Below are positions 1-9,357 of a DNA stretch of 64,000 nt, piece after piece. Source of the stretch: Paenibacillus cremeus (GTDB lineage Bacteria; Bacillota; Bacilli; Paenibacillales; NBRC-103111). The notes below the pieces were generated by a model that was not told where the DNA came from, searched no databases, and was given only the letters and a program-made list of their open reading frames with translations. Position 1 is the first letter of the stretch. Each line of letters begins with the position of its first letter. Location: the NCBI RefSeq assembly GCF_007786445.1, contig NZ_VNJI01000041.1, positions 1-64,000 on the forward strand, given 5' to 3'. A program made the position numbers and the translations under genes.

Positions 1-90
1 ATAGGAATTCCGCCCCTCGTTTTGATGGTTTTTGTTGCCTCGACAACAACAACTTCCATCTGGAGGTTGCGAATTCCTTTTTTATTTCCT

Positions 91-117
91 ATAAAATCCC
101 CCGATTTTTTCAGGGGT
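91..117 (-). terminator. Probable terminator of the sugar operon
   Basis: A short hairpin pairs GGGG (113-116) with CCCC (99-102). On the minus strand it is followed by a GATTTTAT stretch. It lies just past the stop codon of the last operon gene. The stem is only four to five pairs, so the call is moderate. Confidence 0.45.
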
Positions 118-142
118 AACTAACTAAAAAAGAAAAACTGCA

Positions 143-745
143 TCATATTAAATTAATGTCCACAAATTGTGCCGTTGCGGTTTCAGCTCTGTTGTGCGAC
201 GTAACTGCGAGCCCCAATAAAATGGAGGGATTCATTGCGAGCTCCTTCTCCGTAAACAGCTTCCAATCGTCGCCTTCCGCACGATACCAAGCTTGAAATA
301 GGCTTCCTCTACGCTCAAGCCGTAGCCATGTTTGCGGATATTGAACTGGGAATTTCGGGAGCATCGAGGTATAATCGGGAGGATAAATTGCCGCGCTGTC
401 CCCGCCCTTCACCTCGCGATATTGATATTCGTACCCTCCGTTGTTTTTATTCCTCGGGCGATTATCCGGGAAGACCAAAAAGTACGCATGGGCGCTATCG
501 GCTTCCAGTGACTCGCGGGCCATGATTCCCGCCTTCGTATACAAATTGGCACTGCTTAGTGCCTCAATGCGGACCGTAAGATCAAAGTCCCCGGTGTACT
601 GCATATACGCAAAATGAAACTCATCTGACGTACCCCAAATATCGGCACCGCCTGCCGTAATCCGATAGCCGCTTGTAAGTTGCTCGATAACTCCCTGCAA
701 TGCCGGGCTTCCGATATCCGTACCTGTTAATAGAATGGAATTCAA
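143..745 (-). CDS. DUF1349-like concanavalin-A-fold protein
   Basis: A 200-residue protein, last gene of the sugar operon. The sequence resembles DUF1349 proteins (concanavalin-A-like fold), with the phrases AGIMAR, NGGYEYQYR and WLRLERRGSLFQAWY, which typically form the beta-sandwich core. Such proteins are found beside glycoside-degrading enzymes and are thought to bind or act on sugars, but no reaction is established. There is no signal peptide, so it should be cytoplasmic. It starts at a TTG that overlaps the TGA of the upstream cupin gene by four bases (TTGA), with GGGAG upstream, so the two genes are translationally coupled. Family placement is by recall of motifs. Confidence 0.7.
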   Translation of the reverse strand: MNSILLTGTDIGSPALQGVIEQLTSGYRITAGGADIWGTSDEFHFAYMQYTGDFDLTVRIEALSSANLYTKAGIMARESLEADSAHAYFLVFPDNRPRNKNNGGYEYQYREVKGGDSAAIYPPDYTSMLPKFPVQYPQTWLRLERRGSLFQAWYRAEGDDWKLFTEKELAMNPSILLGLAVTSHNRAETATAQFVDINLI

Positions 746-1143
746 CTTTTTTCATCTCCCTCTATTGACTTCGTGCTTATCACTTGTTTCTCATTTCTCT
801 CCGGACCGGCATGACACCATATTACTACCAAAGGATCCTCTTCGCTAGAAGTGAGATGATGATCTTCGCCCGGCTCGATGATTATTACATCTCCCGCGAT
901 TGTAGGGTGAAATTGCGTTTTATTAATTTCGACAAACCCTTTACCCTGAAGAATAACGAAAGCTTCACAATCTTCATGAACGTGGTAATCGGTACCACCG
1001 GGTCCATCGTTCGTATGTGCGCGAAAGCCAGCTTTTTCAAATACCAATCCTCCGTAAGCAAGATACTCTCCAGGCATGATGCCTGCAAGAATATGCTTTC
1101 CATCGCAGGAAATCGGCAGCTCGTTCAATCTGAATTGTTTCAT
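742..1143 (-). CDS. Small single-domain cupin protein
   Basis: A 133-residue protein with one cupin barrel. Metal-binding residues are visible as H54, H56 and E60 in YHVHEDCE, and H95 or H96 in the second motif PGEDHHL. Cupins of this size act as sugar isomerases, epimerases or metal-dependent lyases, or as small-molecule binders. Its place between a Gfo/Idh/MocA oxidoreductase and a DUF1349 protein suggests work on a sugar intermediate, which is inference. AAAGGAGTG lies upstream of the ATG. It starts 5 bp after the oxidoreductase gene and overlaps the next gene. Confidence 0.8.
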   Translation of the reverse strand: MKQFRLNELPISCDGKHILAGIMPGEYLAYGGLVFEKAGFRAHTNDGPGGTDYHVHEDCEAFVILQGKGFVEINKTQFHPTIAGDVIIIEPGEDHHLTSSEEDPLVVIWCHAGPERNEKQVISTKSIEGDEKS

Positions 1144-1148
1144 TTCCG

Positions 1149-2129
1149 TTACACTCCTTTCGAAGCCGACAAATTAGGTAGAATGATATCAACACTCTGC
1201 CTTAAAGCACTTGAAGTCTTGGCAAAATAAATAATCGTCTCGTTATTCAAATAATCGGCTGCGCATGTTTCTGCTACACGTCGCTCGGCTAGTGCCGCCA
1301 AAAATTCGGTCAAACTATCCGTCGTTGCAACGTCAGAAAAATCCTCCCAGCGTTCCGCCTTCCCGCCCCTCGTCAAGCCAATCTTCTGGTCGATAAACTC
1401 GATTGCCCCCTCGGTCCCCTCGATCCGCCAGTTCCCTACCCATGGCGTCTGCGTCCCTCTCGAAGTAATAGAACCCGAATAGTTTACCCGGATGCCGCCG
1501 TCCATCTCAAGAAATAATTGCGCGTTCTGTACGGAGCCTTCTTCCTCCCAACCGCCGATGGGATTGTACAATTGCGCAAAGATACTTCGTCCTTCCTTCC
1601 CGGTCAAATAACGAACCATGTCCAGGTGATGAACGCCGATGTCCTCCAGCAGCCGTACCGTATAATTCCGCTTTACTTGGTGGTATCGGGCAAACAAGAT
1701 ATCGATCGTGGATATTCGCCCGATCAGACCTTGTTCCAAGAGCTGCTTCAGTTGGCGTACGGGGGCGGCACGCCTGTAATTTTCGGCAATCATGAATGGA
1801 ATGTTCTTCCGAACAGCACGACTAACGATCTCTACGGACTGCTCCCAATCGAAGGAAATCGGCTTTTCGCAAAGCACGGGAAGGTTTCGGTCGAATGCAG
1901 AGTTGTTAATCTTCGAATGCACCATAGGCGGAGTAACATTGACCAGAAAATCCGCTTCTACGTTTGCGAATGCTTCCTCCAGCGAGTTGTAGAACGGAAC
2001 AGCATCATTTCCCAGCTTGCTACGAAAAGCCGCATTTGTTTCCACTACAGCTGCAATCATATCCTGGTTCCGAAGCCGTTTATACCAAGAGAAGCCGGCC
2101 TCTCCGATTCCTACTAAAATCGCCTTCAT
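1149..2129 (-). CDS. Gfo/Idh/MocA-family NAD(P)-dependent oxidoreductase
   Basis: An N-terminal Rossmann domain starts MKAILVGIGEAGFSW and carries the family's EKPISFDW motif, whose lysine is catalytic. The C-terminal part is the alpha/beta substrate domain, with DIGVHHLDMVRYLTG. Members oxidise or reduce sugar and polyol hydroxyls, often giving 3-keto sugars. The start was placed at 2129 because GGAGGTC lies eight bases upstream. A longer frame reaching 2174 would run into the preceding gene and lacks this site. It lies between the aldo/keto reductase and cupin genes in one operon. The exact substrate cannot be read from sequence. Confidence 0.85.
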   Translation of the reverse strand: MKAILVGIGEAGFSWYKRLRNQDMIAAVVETNAAFRSKLGNDAVPFYNSLEEAFANVEADFLVNVTPPMVHSKINNSAFDRNLPVLCEKPISFDWEQSVEIVSRAVRKNIPFMIAENYRRAAPVRQLKQLLEQGLIGRISTIDILFARYHQVKRNYTVRLLEDIGVHHLDMVRYLTGKEGRSIFAQLYNPIGGWEEEGSVQNAQLFLEMDGGIRVNYSGSITSRGTQTPWVGNWRIEGTEGAIEFIDQKIGLTRGGKAERWEDFSDVATTDSLTEFLAALAERRVAETCAADYLNNETIIYFAKTSSALRQSVDIILPNLSASKGV

Positions 2130-2151
2130 CGTTTGACCTCCCAGACATGCC

Positions 2152-3144
2152 TTATCCTCGCACCGCACTATCAATGGCCGCCAGTTCTTCAGCAGTGAAC
2201 TTCAAATTTTCAAGCGCTCCGACTGCATCCTCGATCTGGCTCACTTTGCTCGCACCAATTAAAGCCGAGCTTACTTGCGCTTTGCGAAGCACCCAAGAAA
2301 TGGCCATCTGCGAAAGTTTCTGGCCGCGGCCGGCCGCTATTTCGTTAAGAACTCTTACTTTGTTCATAACTTCGTCCGTCAAGTCACTAGACTTCAGAAA
2401 TACACTCTGGCCGGCAGCGCGCGAATCGCTTGGAATACCTTTTAGATAACGGTCTGTCAGTATTCCTCTGTGCAATGGAGAGTACGCAATGCAGCCGACT
2501 TTTTCCTCATCCAGCACATCAAGAAGTCCGTTCTCTGCCCAGCGGTTTAGAATCGAATAGCTAGGCTGATGGATCAAACAAGGAGTTCCGAGCCTTTTCA
2601 GGATGGATATCGCTTCCTTAGCCTCTTCCGCCTTATAATTTGAAATTCCGACATAAAGGGCTTTTCCTTGCCGCACAATCCAATCCAGTGCCGACATCGT
2701 TTCCTCTAGCGGAGTATCCGGGTCAGGACGGTGATGATAAAAAATGTCGACGTAATCAAGCCCCATACGTTTTAAGCTTTGATCGAGGCTAGATACCAGA
2801 CTTTTCTTAGAGCCCCATTCTCCGTAGGGTCCGGGCCACATGTAGAAGCCTGCTTTTGTCGAAATGATCAATTCGTCTCGGTAGGCATGCAAATCGTCTT
2901 TCAGGATCTTTCCGAACGTTTCTTCCGCACTTCCGGCCGGCGGTCCATAATTATTCGCCAAGTCGAAATGGGTGATCCCCAGATCGAACGCTTTACGCAC
3001 CATGGTCCGTCCATTCTCATATACATCCATTCCTCCGAAATTATGCCACAAGCCCAGAGAAACGGCCGGCAACCGAATGCCGCTTGCTCCGCAGCGGCGG
3101 TACTGCATGGATTGATATCGGTTAGCATCTGCTACATAGGTCAT
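2152..3144 (-). CDS. Aldo/keto reductase, YghZ-like
   Basis: A 330-residue TIM-barrel NADP-dependent reductase. The catalytic tetrad is visible: D61 and Y66 in FDLANNYGPP, K97 in STKAGF and H137/H138 in IFYHHRPDP. The insert with MWPGPYGEWGSKK and the overall layout match the YghZ (L-glyceraldehyde 3-phosphate reductase-like) subgroup. These enzymes reduce aldehydes or keto sugars to alcohols. GGGAGGCAG precedes the ATG. With the adjacent Gfo/Idh/MocA enzyme it makes a redox pair that could oxidise a glycoside before cleavage and reduce the product afterwards. This role is inference. Confidence 0.85.
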   Translation of the reverse strand: MTYVADANRYQSMQYRRCGASGIRLPAVSLGLWHNFGGMDVYENGRTMVRKAFDLGITHFDLANNYGPPAGSAEETFGKILKDDLHAYRDELIISTKAGFYMWPGPYGEWGSKKSLVSSLDQSLKRMGLDYVDIFYHHRPDPDTPLEETMSALDWIVRQGKALYVGISNYKAEEAKEAISILKRLGTPCLIHQPSYSILNRWAENGLLDVLDEEKVGCIAYSPLHRGILTDRYLKGIPSDSRAAGQSVFLKSSDLTDEVMNKVRVLNEIAAGRGQKLSQMAISWVLRKAQVSSALIGASKVSQIEDAVGALENLKFTAEELAAIDSAVRG

Positions 3145-3170
3145 TTTTTACTGCCTCCCGTGAGCTTGGT

Positions 3171-6104
3171 TTATTTAACTGCGATGATATAGCCCTTTAT
3201 CTTAGGAACCGGCGAAGCCTTCAGTTCCTCATTGACGCCGTACCATGCGAGACAAAACGTGAGCGGCAAATTGCACATATCCGTCGTCAACGACAGCCGG
3301 AATGTCCAGCAGTGTCCCTTGCGGTTAGCATTCCCTTCCCAGCCGTTGAACGGAAATGCGGGGCTAGCATCCGTGAGCGGCCACTTTCTCCCGTCCGTCG
3401 TTTGTATCCACGCCCCGGCTATTTCTTGCTTCAACCACACCTTGGTATCTTCGGGCAGTTCAACCAATACGGCGGCATACCGTCCTTCCCAAGCTTCATC
3501 AACGTTGAACGATTTCTTGAACATAGCAAGGGGCGGTTTAGATGTCAGGAGGTTATTTCCTTTCCAGCGATGTCGCGGAACGTCCAGCAATTCACCATTC
3601 TCCCGCGTCTGTACCCGGATATCCCCTATTAGCACGCCGTTCATGTGCATTCTTATAAACCGGATAGGAAGATCGACCTCAGCTAGGTCGGCAATTAGCT
3701 TATGTGCTATTGTTCTAGGTTCGATAGGCTGTCTACGATAATAGAGTACCGCTTCCACCGCATGCCATTCCCTTGCGTCTGCCGATACCTCGAACATGAT
3801 GGTCCGCGGAATCACCCTTCCCTTCACCCAATCCAACACGGGGCCTGGTCCGATATTCGCCAGCATCACTTCCATACGTGCCGCCCGGTGATGCTCCCCT
3901 AGATCCAAACGCCATACGTTATCCGTTTCTCTCCAGTACAGGCTGTCGCCCCATGCCGTAGTCGGATCTCCATCCCATGCATTAGACGAGTTCCCATAGC
4001 ATTCCTTTCGAAGCTTCTCCCGGAAAAATTGACGACTGCGGTTCACCTCGGAAAATTGAGAAGGTCGGGCACGATTCATAACCTGAACCTCAGTCGGATC
4101 GCTGCTCACGCTAAATCGTACCCATTCAGCCGCAGCGATATCATCCAGTTCAGGTTCCATTTGTTCGAACAGACCCAAATAGACAGAGGAACGATCAATC
4201 CGGTCTTCCGGCAAAGTTACGATTCGCACCTCATCCCGTGGCGTGACGCTCGTTTCTTTCGGCTTAATTTCGAGAACACAAACCTGAAACGGACTCATCT
4301 GAACCTGGAGCTTTCCATCCCATGCGGCGTAATTGTAGGAAGCCGTATCGCAGGACGGATAATGACGAATCACCTGATAAGCGTCGACTTCTCGCTGAAG
4401 TCCGAGCATCCCACCAACACGTATCTCTCTAGTAACTGTCTCCCAGCTGTCGTTGACTAAACAAAGCAGAGCTGACTTCCCGTCGGAATGATAAAAATCG
4501 CCCGTCGTCCTATCATATATGGTATGAGCCATCAAATCACGGAATTGCTCCGCCAGTTTCATCATTCTGGCAAGCTCCGGGTAATCCTCATCCGGGAGCA
4601 GAAACAAAGCGCCGTATATTTCCGGCGACAGCATCAGTGCGCGGCCGAACGTCTGCACGGCAAGCTCCTCCCGCCATCCTTCCAAAAACCCGTTAAAACA
4701 AACTCCATGGTCCTCAAGAAGCTCGCTGTAAGCTCCATAGTAAGTTGGTTCACCACGGCCGTATGAGCCGAACCTGGTAAACAAACGAGGCTTATCTTCG
4801 CTATATAGAAAATGATCGGGATAGCTCTCGGCCCCCATCCATAGCGTCGAATCCAGCAACGTTAGAATATATGGAGAGCTTGAAACTCTATGGTTAATAA
4901 TAATGATATTTGGATTTGCAGTACGGCAGGCAGCCACCATTCGCTCCAGCTTGCGAAGATAACGTTCGTTATGATAGGGGTTATTTCCCAGCGGCACCGA
5001 TACGCATACATCGAGCTTGATAATACCGATCCCGTGTTCCTTAATTATAGCCACTACCGTATCAATACGCTGCTGTTCGTCCTCCTTCGTTTCTCCGAAG
5101 CCATCGGGTCCGAGCCATGCTCCGCATTCCATACCCATGGATTTGATCCGTTCTGACATCTTTGCAAAGCCGTTTGGAAACAGCGATTCATGCTGCATTC
5201 GGTACAAGTCGAAGGTCGTTTCCCATCGCGTTTCAAAGATACCGTCATCGGCGCAAAAGAGATCAAAATGAATACCGAAAACTTCCCTTAAGAGCGCGAA
5301 ATAATCGAGCAGCTGTTCAAATTCTTGCTCATGCAGCCCTTCGGAAGCATGAACGAGCCAGTCAAAATACAAGCTGGCCCGACGTGTTTTGCGCCCCCGA
5401 AGCTCTTTCAAATGACTAAGGAAAGTTTGCGGCAATACCCCAGGCAGACTGGCTCCGATCGACAAATGACGAAATTCAAAGCTTTCTCCAGGGGCCAGAT
5501 CCTCACCGACAAATTGCATACATCGAAACATTCGGCCTTGAACGGAATTCTCCGCTACCGGCCAATCAATCCCGATAAATAAATGATCGTCAATAAATAA
5601 TGGATGGGCGTCTACCCGCGTTAATAGTTCAGTGTCCAGCAAACCCGCATCTCCTCGGGACAAGTCATGGCTTGATGTTTGCCCCCGTATCTCTGACGGC
5701 GTATTCGCTTGGAGTAGGATTACTTCACGAATATGTACACGGCTTCCGCTTTCATTTCGCACAGTCATCGTTTGACGAATCCGATGCCCGGTAACCGAAT
5801 AATTGAGAAGGAGCAATATTCCGAACTCGTCGCTTACCATGCCGATGCATATCGATTCTCCCGCCGTTTGATCAATGGACGTACAGCGCATGTCCCGGCT
5901 GCTGATTTGGATCAGGTTGTCTCCCTCCAAGAGCACGAGCGCAAATCCGGTATCCATAAGCTGGACTACAGTGCCTGCCAGTTTATTCGTAATGGCTACC
6001 GGCATCATCTGATGACTTTCCGAACCGAAGTCAAGCTCGATTGCATCGTTGCCGATTCTCTTACAAATACCTGGATCAATCTTACCCTCGATCATCTTCC
6101 TCAC
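3171..6104 (-). CDS. Large GH36/GH27-like glycosidase with discoidin-like domain
   Basis: A 977-residue protein. An N-terminal beta-sandwich (about 1-230) precedes a TIM barrel (about 240-600) with a GIIKLDVCVS strand whose D365 is where alpha-galactosidase-type enzymes carry the nucleophile; WMGAESYPDH follows later. Residues about 675-830 look like an F5/8 type C (discoidin-like) carbohydrate-binding domain (NAWDGDPTTAWGD). No signal peptide is seen, so it should act on imported oligosaccharide. The start may be GTG at 6104 or, better placed for the AGGTGAGG site, ATG at 6095. Both overlap the upstream gene. The distance from characterised alpha-galactosidases is large, so the substrate is open. 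Confidence 0.7.
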   Translation of the reverse strand: MRKMIEGKIDPGICKRIGNDAIELDFGSESHQMMPVAITNKLAGTVVQLMDTGFALVLLEGDNLIQISSRDMRCTSIDQTAGESICIGMVSDEFGILLLLNYSVTGHRIRQTMTVRNESGSRVHIREVILLQANTPSEIRGQTSSHDLSRGDAGLLDTELLTRVDAHPLFIDDHLFIGIDWPVAENSVQGRMFRCMQFVGEDLAPGESFEFRHLSIGASLPGVLPQTFLSHLKELRGRKTRRASLYFDWLVHASEGLHEQEFEQLLDYFALLREVFGIHFDLFCADDGIFETRWETTFDLYRMQHESLFPNGFAKMSERIKSMGMECGAWLGPDGFGETKEDEQQRIDTVVAIIKEHGIGIIKLDVCVSVPLGNNPYHNERYLRKLERMVAACRTANPNIIIINHRVSSSPYILTLLDSTLWMGAESYPDHFLYSEDKPRLFTRFGSYGRGEPTYYGAYSELLEDHGVCFNGFLEGWREELAVQTFGRALMLSPEIYGALFLLPDEDYPELARMMKLAEQFRDLMAHTIYDRTTGDFYHSDGKSALLCLVNDSWETVTREIRVGGMLGLQREVDAYQVIRHYPSCDTASYNYAAWDGKLQVQMSPFQVCVLEIKPKETSVTPRDEVRIVTLPEDRIDRSSVYLGLFEQMEPELDDIAAAEWVRFSVSSDPTEVQVMNRARPSQFSEVNRSRQFFREKLRKECYGNSSNAWDGDPTTAWGDSLYWRETDNVWRLDLGEHHRAARMEVMLANIGPGPVLDWVKGRVIPRTIMFEVSADAREWHAVEAVLYYRRQPIEPRTIAHKLIADLAEVDLPIRFIRMHMNGVLIGDIRVQTRENGELLDVPRHRWKGNNLLTSKPPLAMFKKSFNVDEAWEGRYAAVLVELPEDTKVWLKQEIAGAWIQTTDGRKWPLTDASPAFPFNGWEGNANRKGHCWTFRLSLTTDMCNLPLTFCLAWYGVNEELKASPVPKIKGYIIAVK

Positions 6105-7626
6105 CTCTTCCCGTTTCGTTCCGTTTTAACTGTTCTCTTAGGCTGGCTATGACCCCAGGGTGAAATTTCCAGGCCGCATCACCCGTCAGCATTAATTCGG
6201 GGAAATGTTCCCGAAACAAGTCGCATGCTTCCTCTAATATATCTACATCGTTTTGCAACTGCTCTATGGTAATGGCTTGTTTGTCATTCTGATATAACCG
6301 AATGCCAAAGTAAGCTTTTTTATACAGTTGAAACAGTCTATCCCAGCTCTTAAGTGCATGTAAGCCGTCAAACCACAGAGGATAATTCGATAAATCAATT
6401 TGATTATCCTCAAGCAACCGTTCGATCTCGCCGACGTAAAAGCTTGTTTTTTCATTTTCTTGCAATAAAATTTGATACCATTCTTTGCTAGGCTTATCGC
6501 AATAAGCTTCAGCCATTTGATCTTTCGGAGACAACGTCCAGACTGGAAGACGATCCGCATTGCCACCCTTGATATGATCCCGAGCATACCCGAAACGGGG
6601 GAGATTGGAGTGGTCGGCTAACCATAGCTGCTCCGGGAATAGCATACGCCTTACGATTTCGGTGGCGATCCCAAGCACCTGCCATGCGCCGGGAAAATGT
6701 TCCTGTTCCCAATCCGAGACAATCTCTTGCAATGACATACTTGGATTCTGTGCACATTTCGAAAACACGAGCAGCTCAAGCTGCCCCCATGGCTGATAGA
6801 TTGCGCTGTTTCCTTCTTTACCGTCATACCGATCCAATCTTAAACAGAACGTTTGAATTCCCAGAGCGTGTGCAGCTTGAATTCGTCGAAACAAAAGCTC
6901 CGGTTCCGCATAAGGGAGCACCGTCTGCATTTCATATTCATGACCCAAATCGAATTCTACCCACTGTTCTTTCTCCCCCACCTTACCAATAACCGGATTA
7001 TCGGGATAGTAGGGATGCCAATCGTGGGGAACACATTTACTCATCACGGCTACCCTTTCGTCCACACCAACAATTGCGTCCAACATCTCCGTGATCTCAT
7101 CGAAGCGATACACGAAATCACGAATGGCCAGCTTCGCGTTATTAACCTCGCATATCCCCTGCATCGCATCAACCAGCTGTTTTGTCCTTTGGGCAGCTGC
7201 GGATTCACCCGTAAAAGCTGAGATCACATTTGTCGGTTTGTACACTTCATACTGCGTTTCAGCGAACGTTAATACAAGCCCTTCCAGCCCAGGCAGAAGC
7301 TCTTGGAAAAAGGTTCGATACTTATTTTCTAAATGTTCCCGCAGTTCTGGATGATCGAGGTTTAATTTTCCGTTCACCAAGCAGTTTGACGGGGGGTTCA
7401 AATATTCATGCGTCCAGCTCCAAACAGCGAAGCCTTCGCTTTGCAGCAACCGGGTAACATCCCGTACTTTCTGCAGTCGAACGGAATCATGCATAATATC
7501 GTCGGCATCATGCACCAATCGGTGGCTTAGATGAAATGCCTCTATACCTCCGTATCGTTTTGCTAGTGCAATTGCATCCCGGATATAATCATCATCCAGA
7601 GTTAAAGGAAGCCAGTGGAGTTTCAT
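6082..7626 (-). CDS. TIM-barrel hydrolase-like protein, possibly GH67-related
   Basis: About 514 residues, not confidently recognised. The layout (an acidic strand-end motif GLVLTFAETQYEVY, the later strand motifs DFVYRFDEI and TFCLRLDRYDG, and an all-helical C-terminus) recalls GH67-type alpha-glucuronidase barrels, but the match is by shape only. There is no signal peptide. The start is at 7626, where AAAGGAGAATTCG precedes ATG; a longer frame to 7659 has no ribosome site. It overlaps the following large glycosidase gene, so the two enzymes are probably made together. It could equally be a glycoside hydrolase of an undefined family. Confidence 0.5.
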   Translation of the reverse strand: MKLHWLPLTLDDDYIRDAIALAKRYGGIEAFHLSHRLVHDADDIMHDSVRLQKVRDVTRLLQSEGFAVWSWTHEYLNPPSNCLVNGKLNLDHPELREHLENKYRTFFQELLPGLEGLVLTFAETQYEVYKPTNVISAFTGESAAAQRTKQLVDAMQGICEVNNAKLAIRDFVYRFDEITEMLDAIVGVDERVAVMSKCVPHDWHPYYPDNPVIGKVGEKEQWVEFDLGHEYEMQTVLPYAEPELLFRRIQAAHALGIQTFCLRLDRYDGKEGNSAIYQPWGQLELLVFSKCAQNPSMSLQEIVSDWEQEHFPGAWQVLGIATEIVRRMLFPEQLWLADHSNLPRFGYARDHIKGGNADRLPVWTLSPKDQMAEAYCDKPSKEWYQILLQENEKTSFYVGEIERLLEDNQIDLSNYPLWFDGLHALKSWDRLFQLYKKAYFGIRLYQNDKQAITIEQLQNDVDILEEACDLFREHFPELMLTGDAAWKFHPGVIASLREQLKRNETGRGEEDDRG

Positions 7627-7645
7627 CGAATTCTCCTTTACCATT

Positions 7646-7671
7646 AAAGAGAGCACCACTGTGCTCTCTTT
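7646..7671 (-). terminator. Intra-operon stem-loop after the binding-protein gene
   Basis: A perfect 11-bp inverted repeat (AAAGAGAGCAC, 7646-7656; GTGCTCTCTTT, 7661-7671) with a 4-base loop, between the substrate-binding protein gene and the enzyme genes. The minus-strand T-run is short, so it is likely a leaky terminator or a 3' mRNA stabiliser. Such structures commonly keep binding-protein mRNA more abundant than downstream mRNA (inference). Confidence 0.6.
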
Positions 7672-7691
7672 TACGGTTCCTTTTCTATTGT

Positions 7692-9284
7692 TTATTTTAG
7701 ATAACGGGCATAAGCGTCGTTGTAAATTTTGGTTACGTCATCCAATCCTGCTGTCTTTAATTTGTTAATAAAATCGTCCCAATGATCCAGCGTATCTTGA
7801 CCGGTAATAAATTTCATTTGATATTGATTGGTTAAGTCCTTAATAGAAGTGAGCTTGCTTTTTAATGCAACATTTTCTTGGTCGGTAAACGACAGTGTAG
7901 GATAAGGGAACGTATTCAGATAATAACTGTTCTGCAATTTCACCGCATCACCGGTTAAGGTTCCTTTATACAGCTCCTCATCGATTTTCGGAGTGGGATT
8001 TACCGGAATGACCCAACCGAACATGCCGTATTCGTGAGACACGTCTTGATATGTCGTGTTCTCCGGTTTTTGGTACATTTTCGCCGTATACGTGGGCTTG
8101 CCGTCCTTCATTTCGTAAGAATCACCGTTAATTCCATAGCTCATTAAGGTTTGACCCTCTGGGCTAAATACATAGTTAAATAATTTAATCAAGAGCTCTG
8201 GATTTTTGGTATCTTTAGAAAGCACCGCTACGTTACCCAGCAAATTTTGCTGAACAGCAACCTGCTTGCCGTCTGGTCCTTTCAGTGGAGCAATAGCTAC
8301 CATTTTTGCTTTCGGATTTTGTTTTTGAAGCACTTGCGTAAAGTAATCCGTCCTTTGTGCATTATAAATCAGGGCTCCATATTGGCCGCTAGATCCTCTC
8401 GCTTGCCACTGGGTTTTGGATAGTACGCTAAAATCCTGATCGATAAGCTTATCGGCATACAGCTTGTGAACATAAGCCAGCGCATCCTTCATTTGCGGCA
8501 TGGAAGGCCCGTAGACCATCTTCCCATCTTTGATGAAGAAAGTGGAGTCCGCTCCAAACGAGGAGTAAATATCATGGAAGGTATCCGGGTTGCCGAAAAC
8601 GCCCAGTGGAATCGTGGATCCGTTCCCGGCCGGGTCCTTCTCCTTAATCGTCTTCAGCATCGTATAGAATTCATCCAAATTCTCTGGAGTTTTGATCCCG
8701 TATTGATCTAACCAGTCTTGACGAACCATGAACGCATTCGCCATTATGCTTTCCCGAATCTTCGGCAGTCCGTAAATGTGGCCATCTGCAGCCTTCATAT
8801 CATTGTAAATGCCCCGATCCTTCATAGCGGATAAAATATTCTGGCCATATTTTTGCAATAAATCATCGAGCGGCAGGAACGCTCCTTGAGGGCCGTACAG
8901 CTTCATGTTAACAGGTGTTGCATACATCATATCGGGCAGCTTTCCGGACGCCAGTGTAATTTTAAACTTATCTTCATAACCCGAATCGTCCGTTTTGATA
9001 AAGTTAAAATTCACGCCGGTGCGCTTTTGAAGCTCGGCCATAACCGGAGCTGTTGCCACTACAGGAGATGTAGGATTATCCAGCACCATATAGTTTATCG
9101 TAACCGGCGGATTCGCTAACGGTAATTTAGTTTCGTTAGTTGCCGTCGATGCGATGCTTTTGGAATCCGTGCCTTTGGAAGAAGCTGCATCGGTGCCCGA
9201 AGCCTGATTTGACGTACAGCCGACAATGGCCGTGATCATCGCGACACTAAGTATTGTTCTGTTTGTTGTCCGTAATAATTTCAC
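7692..9284 (-). CDS. ABC transporter extracellular sugar-binding lipoprotein (LipO/YtcQ-like)
   Basis: A 530-residue solute-binding protein of the large family-1 type used with LplB/LplC permeases. The N-terminus MKLLRTTNRTILSVAMITA ends in the lipobox IVGC with Cys23, followed by a Ser/Thr-rich linker, so it should be a membrane-anchored lipoprotein. The rest is a two-lobed binding fold. The length fits Paenibacillus family members (about 500-560). It lies downstream of both permease genes. There is no ATPase gene nearby, as is usual for this transporter type, which borrows a shared MsmX-like ATPase encoded elsewhere. Confidence 0.9.
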   Translation of the reverse strand: MKLLRTTNRTILSVAMITAIVGCTSNQASGTDAASSKGTDSKSIASTATNETKLPLANPPVTINYMVLDNPTSPVVATAPVMAELQKRTGVNFNFIKTDDSGYEDKFKITLASGKLPDMMYATPVNMKLYGPQGAFLPLDDLLQKYGQNILSAMKDRGIYNDMKAADGHIYGLPKIRESIMANAFMVRQDWLDQYGIKTPENLDEFYTMLKTIKEKDPAGNGSTIPLGVFGNPDTFHDIYSSFGADSTFFIKDGKMVYGPSMPQMKDALAYVHKLYADKLIDQDFSVLSKTQWQARGSSGQYGALIYNAQRTDYFTQVLQKQNPKAKMVAIAPLKGPDGKQVAVQQNLLGNVAVLSKDTKNPELLIKLFNYVFSPEGQTLMSYGINGDSYEMKDGKPTYTAKMYQKPENTTYQDVSHEYGMFGWVIPVNPTPKIDEELYKGTLTGDAVKLQNSYYLNTFPYPTLSFTDQENVALKSKLTSIKDLTNQYQMKFITGQDTLDHWDDFINKLKTAGLDDVTKIYNDAYARYLK

Positions 9285-9357
9285 CTTGATATGACCTCCT
9301 GCGTTCAGATATGAAACCTATAACAAAGCGATTCGTTTTACCGCTTTATTACCTTCC

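Noticed and set aside
3232-6152. Several long plus-strand open frames across the large glycosidase gene
   Set aside because: They are antisense to a well-supported gene, lack ribosome sites and show no protein-family features.
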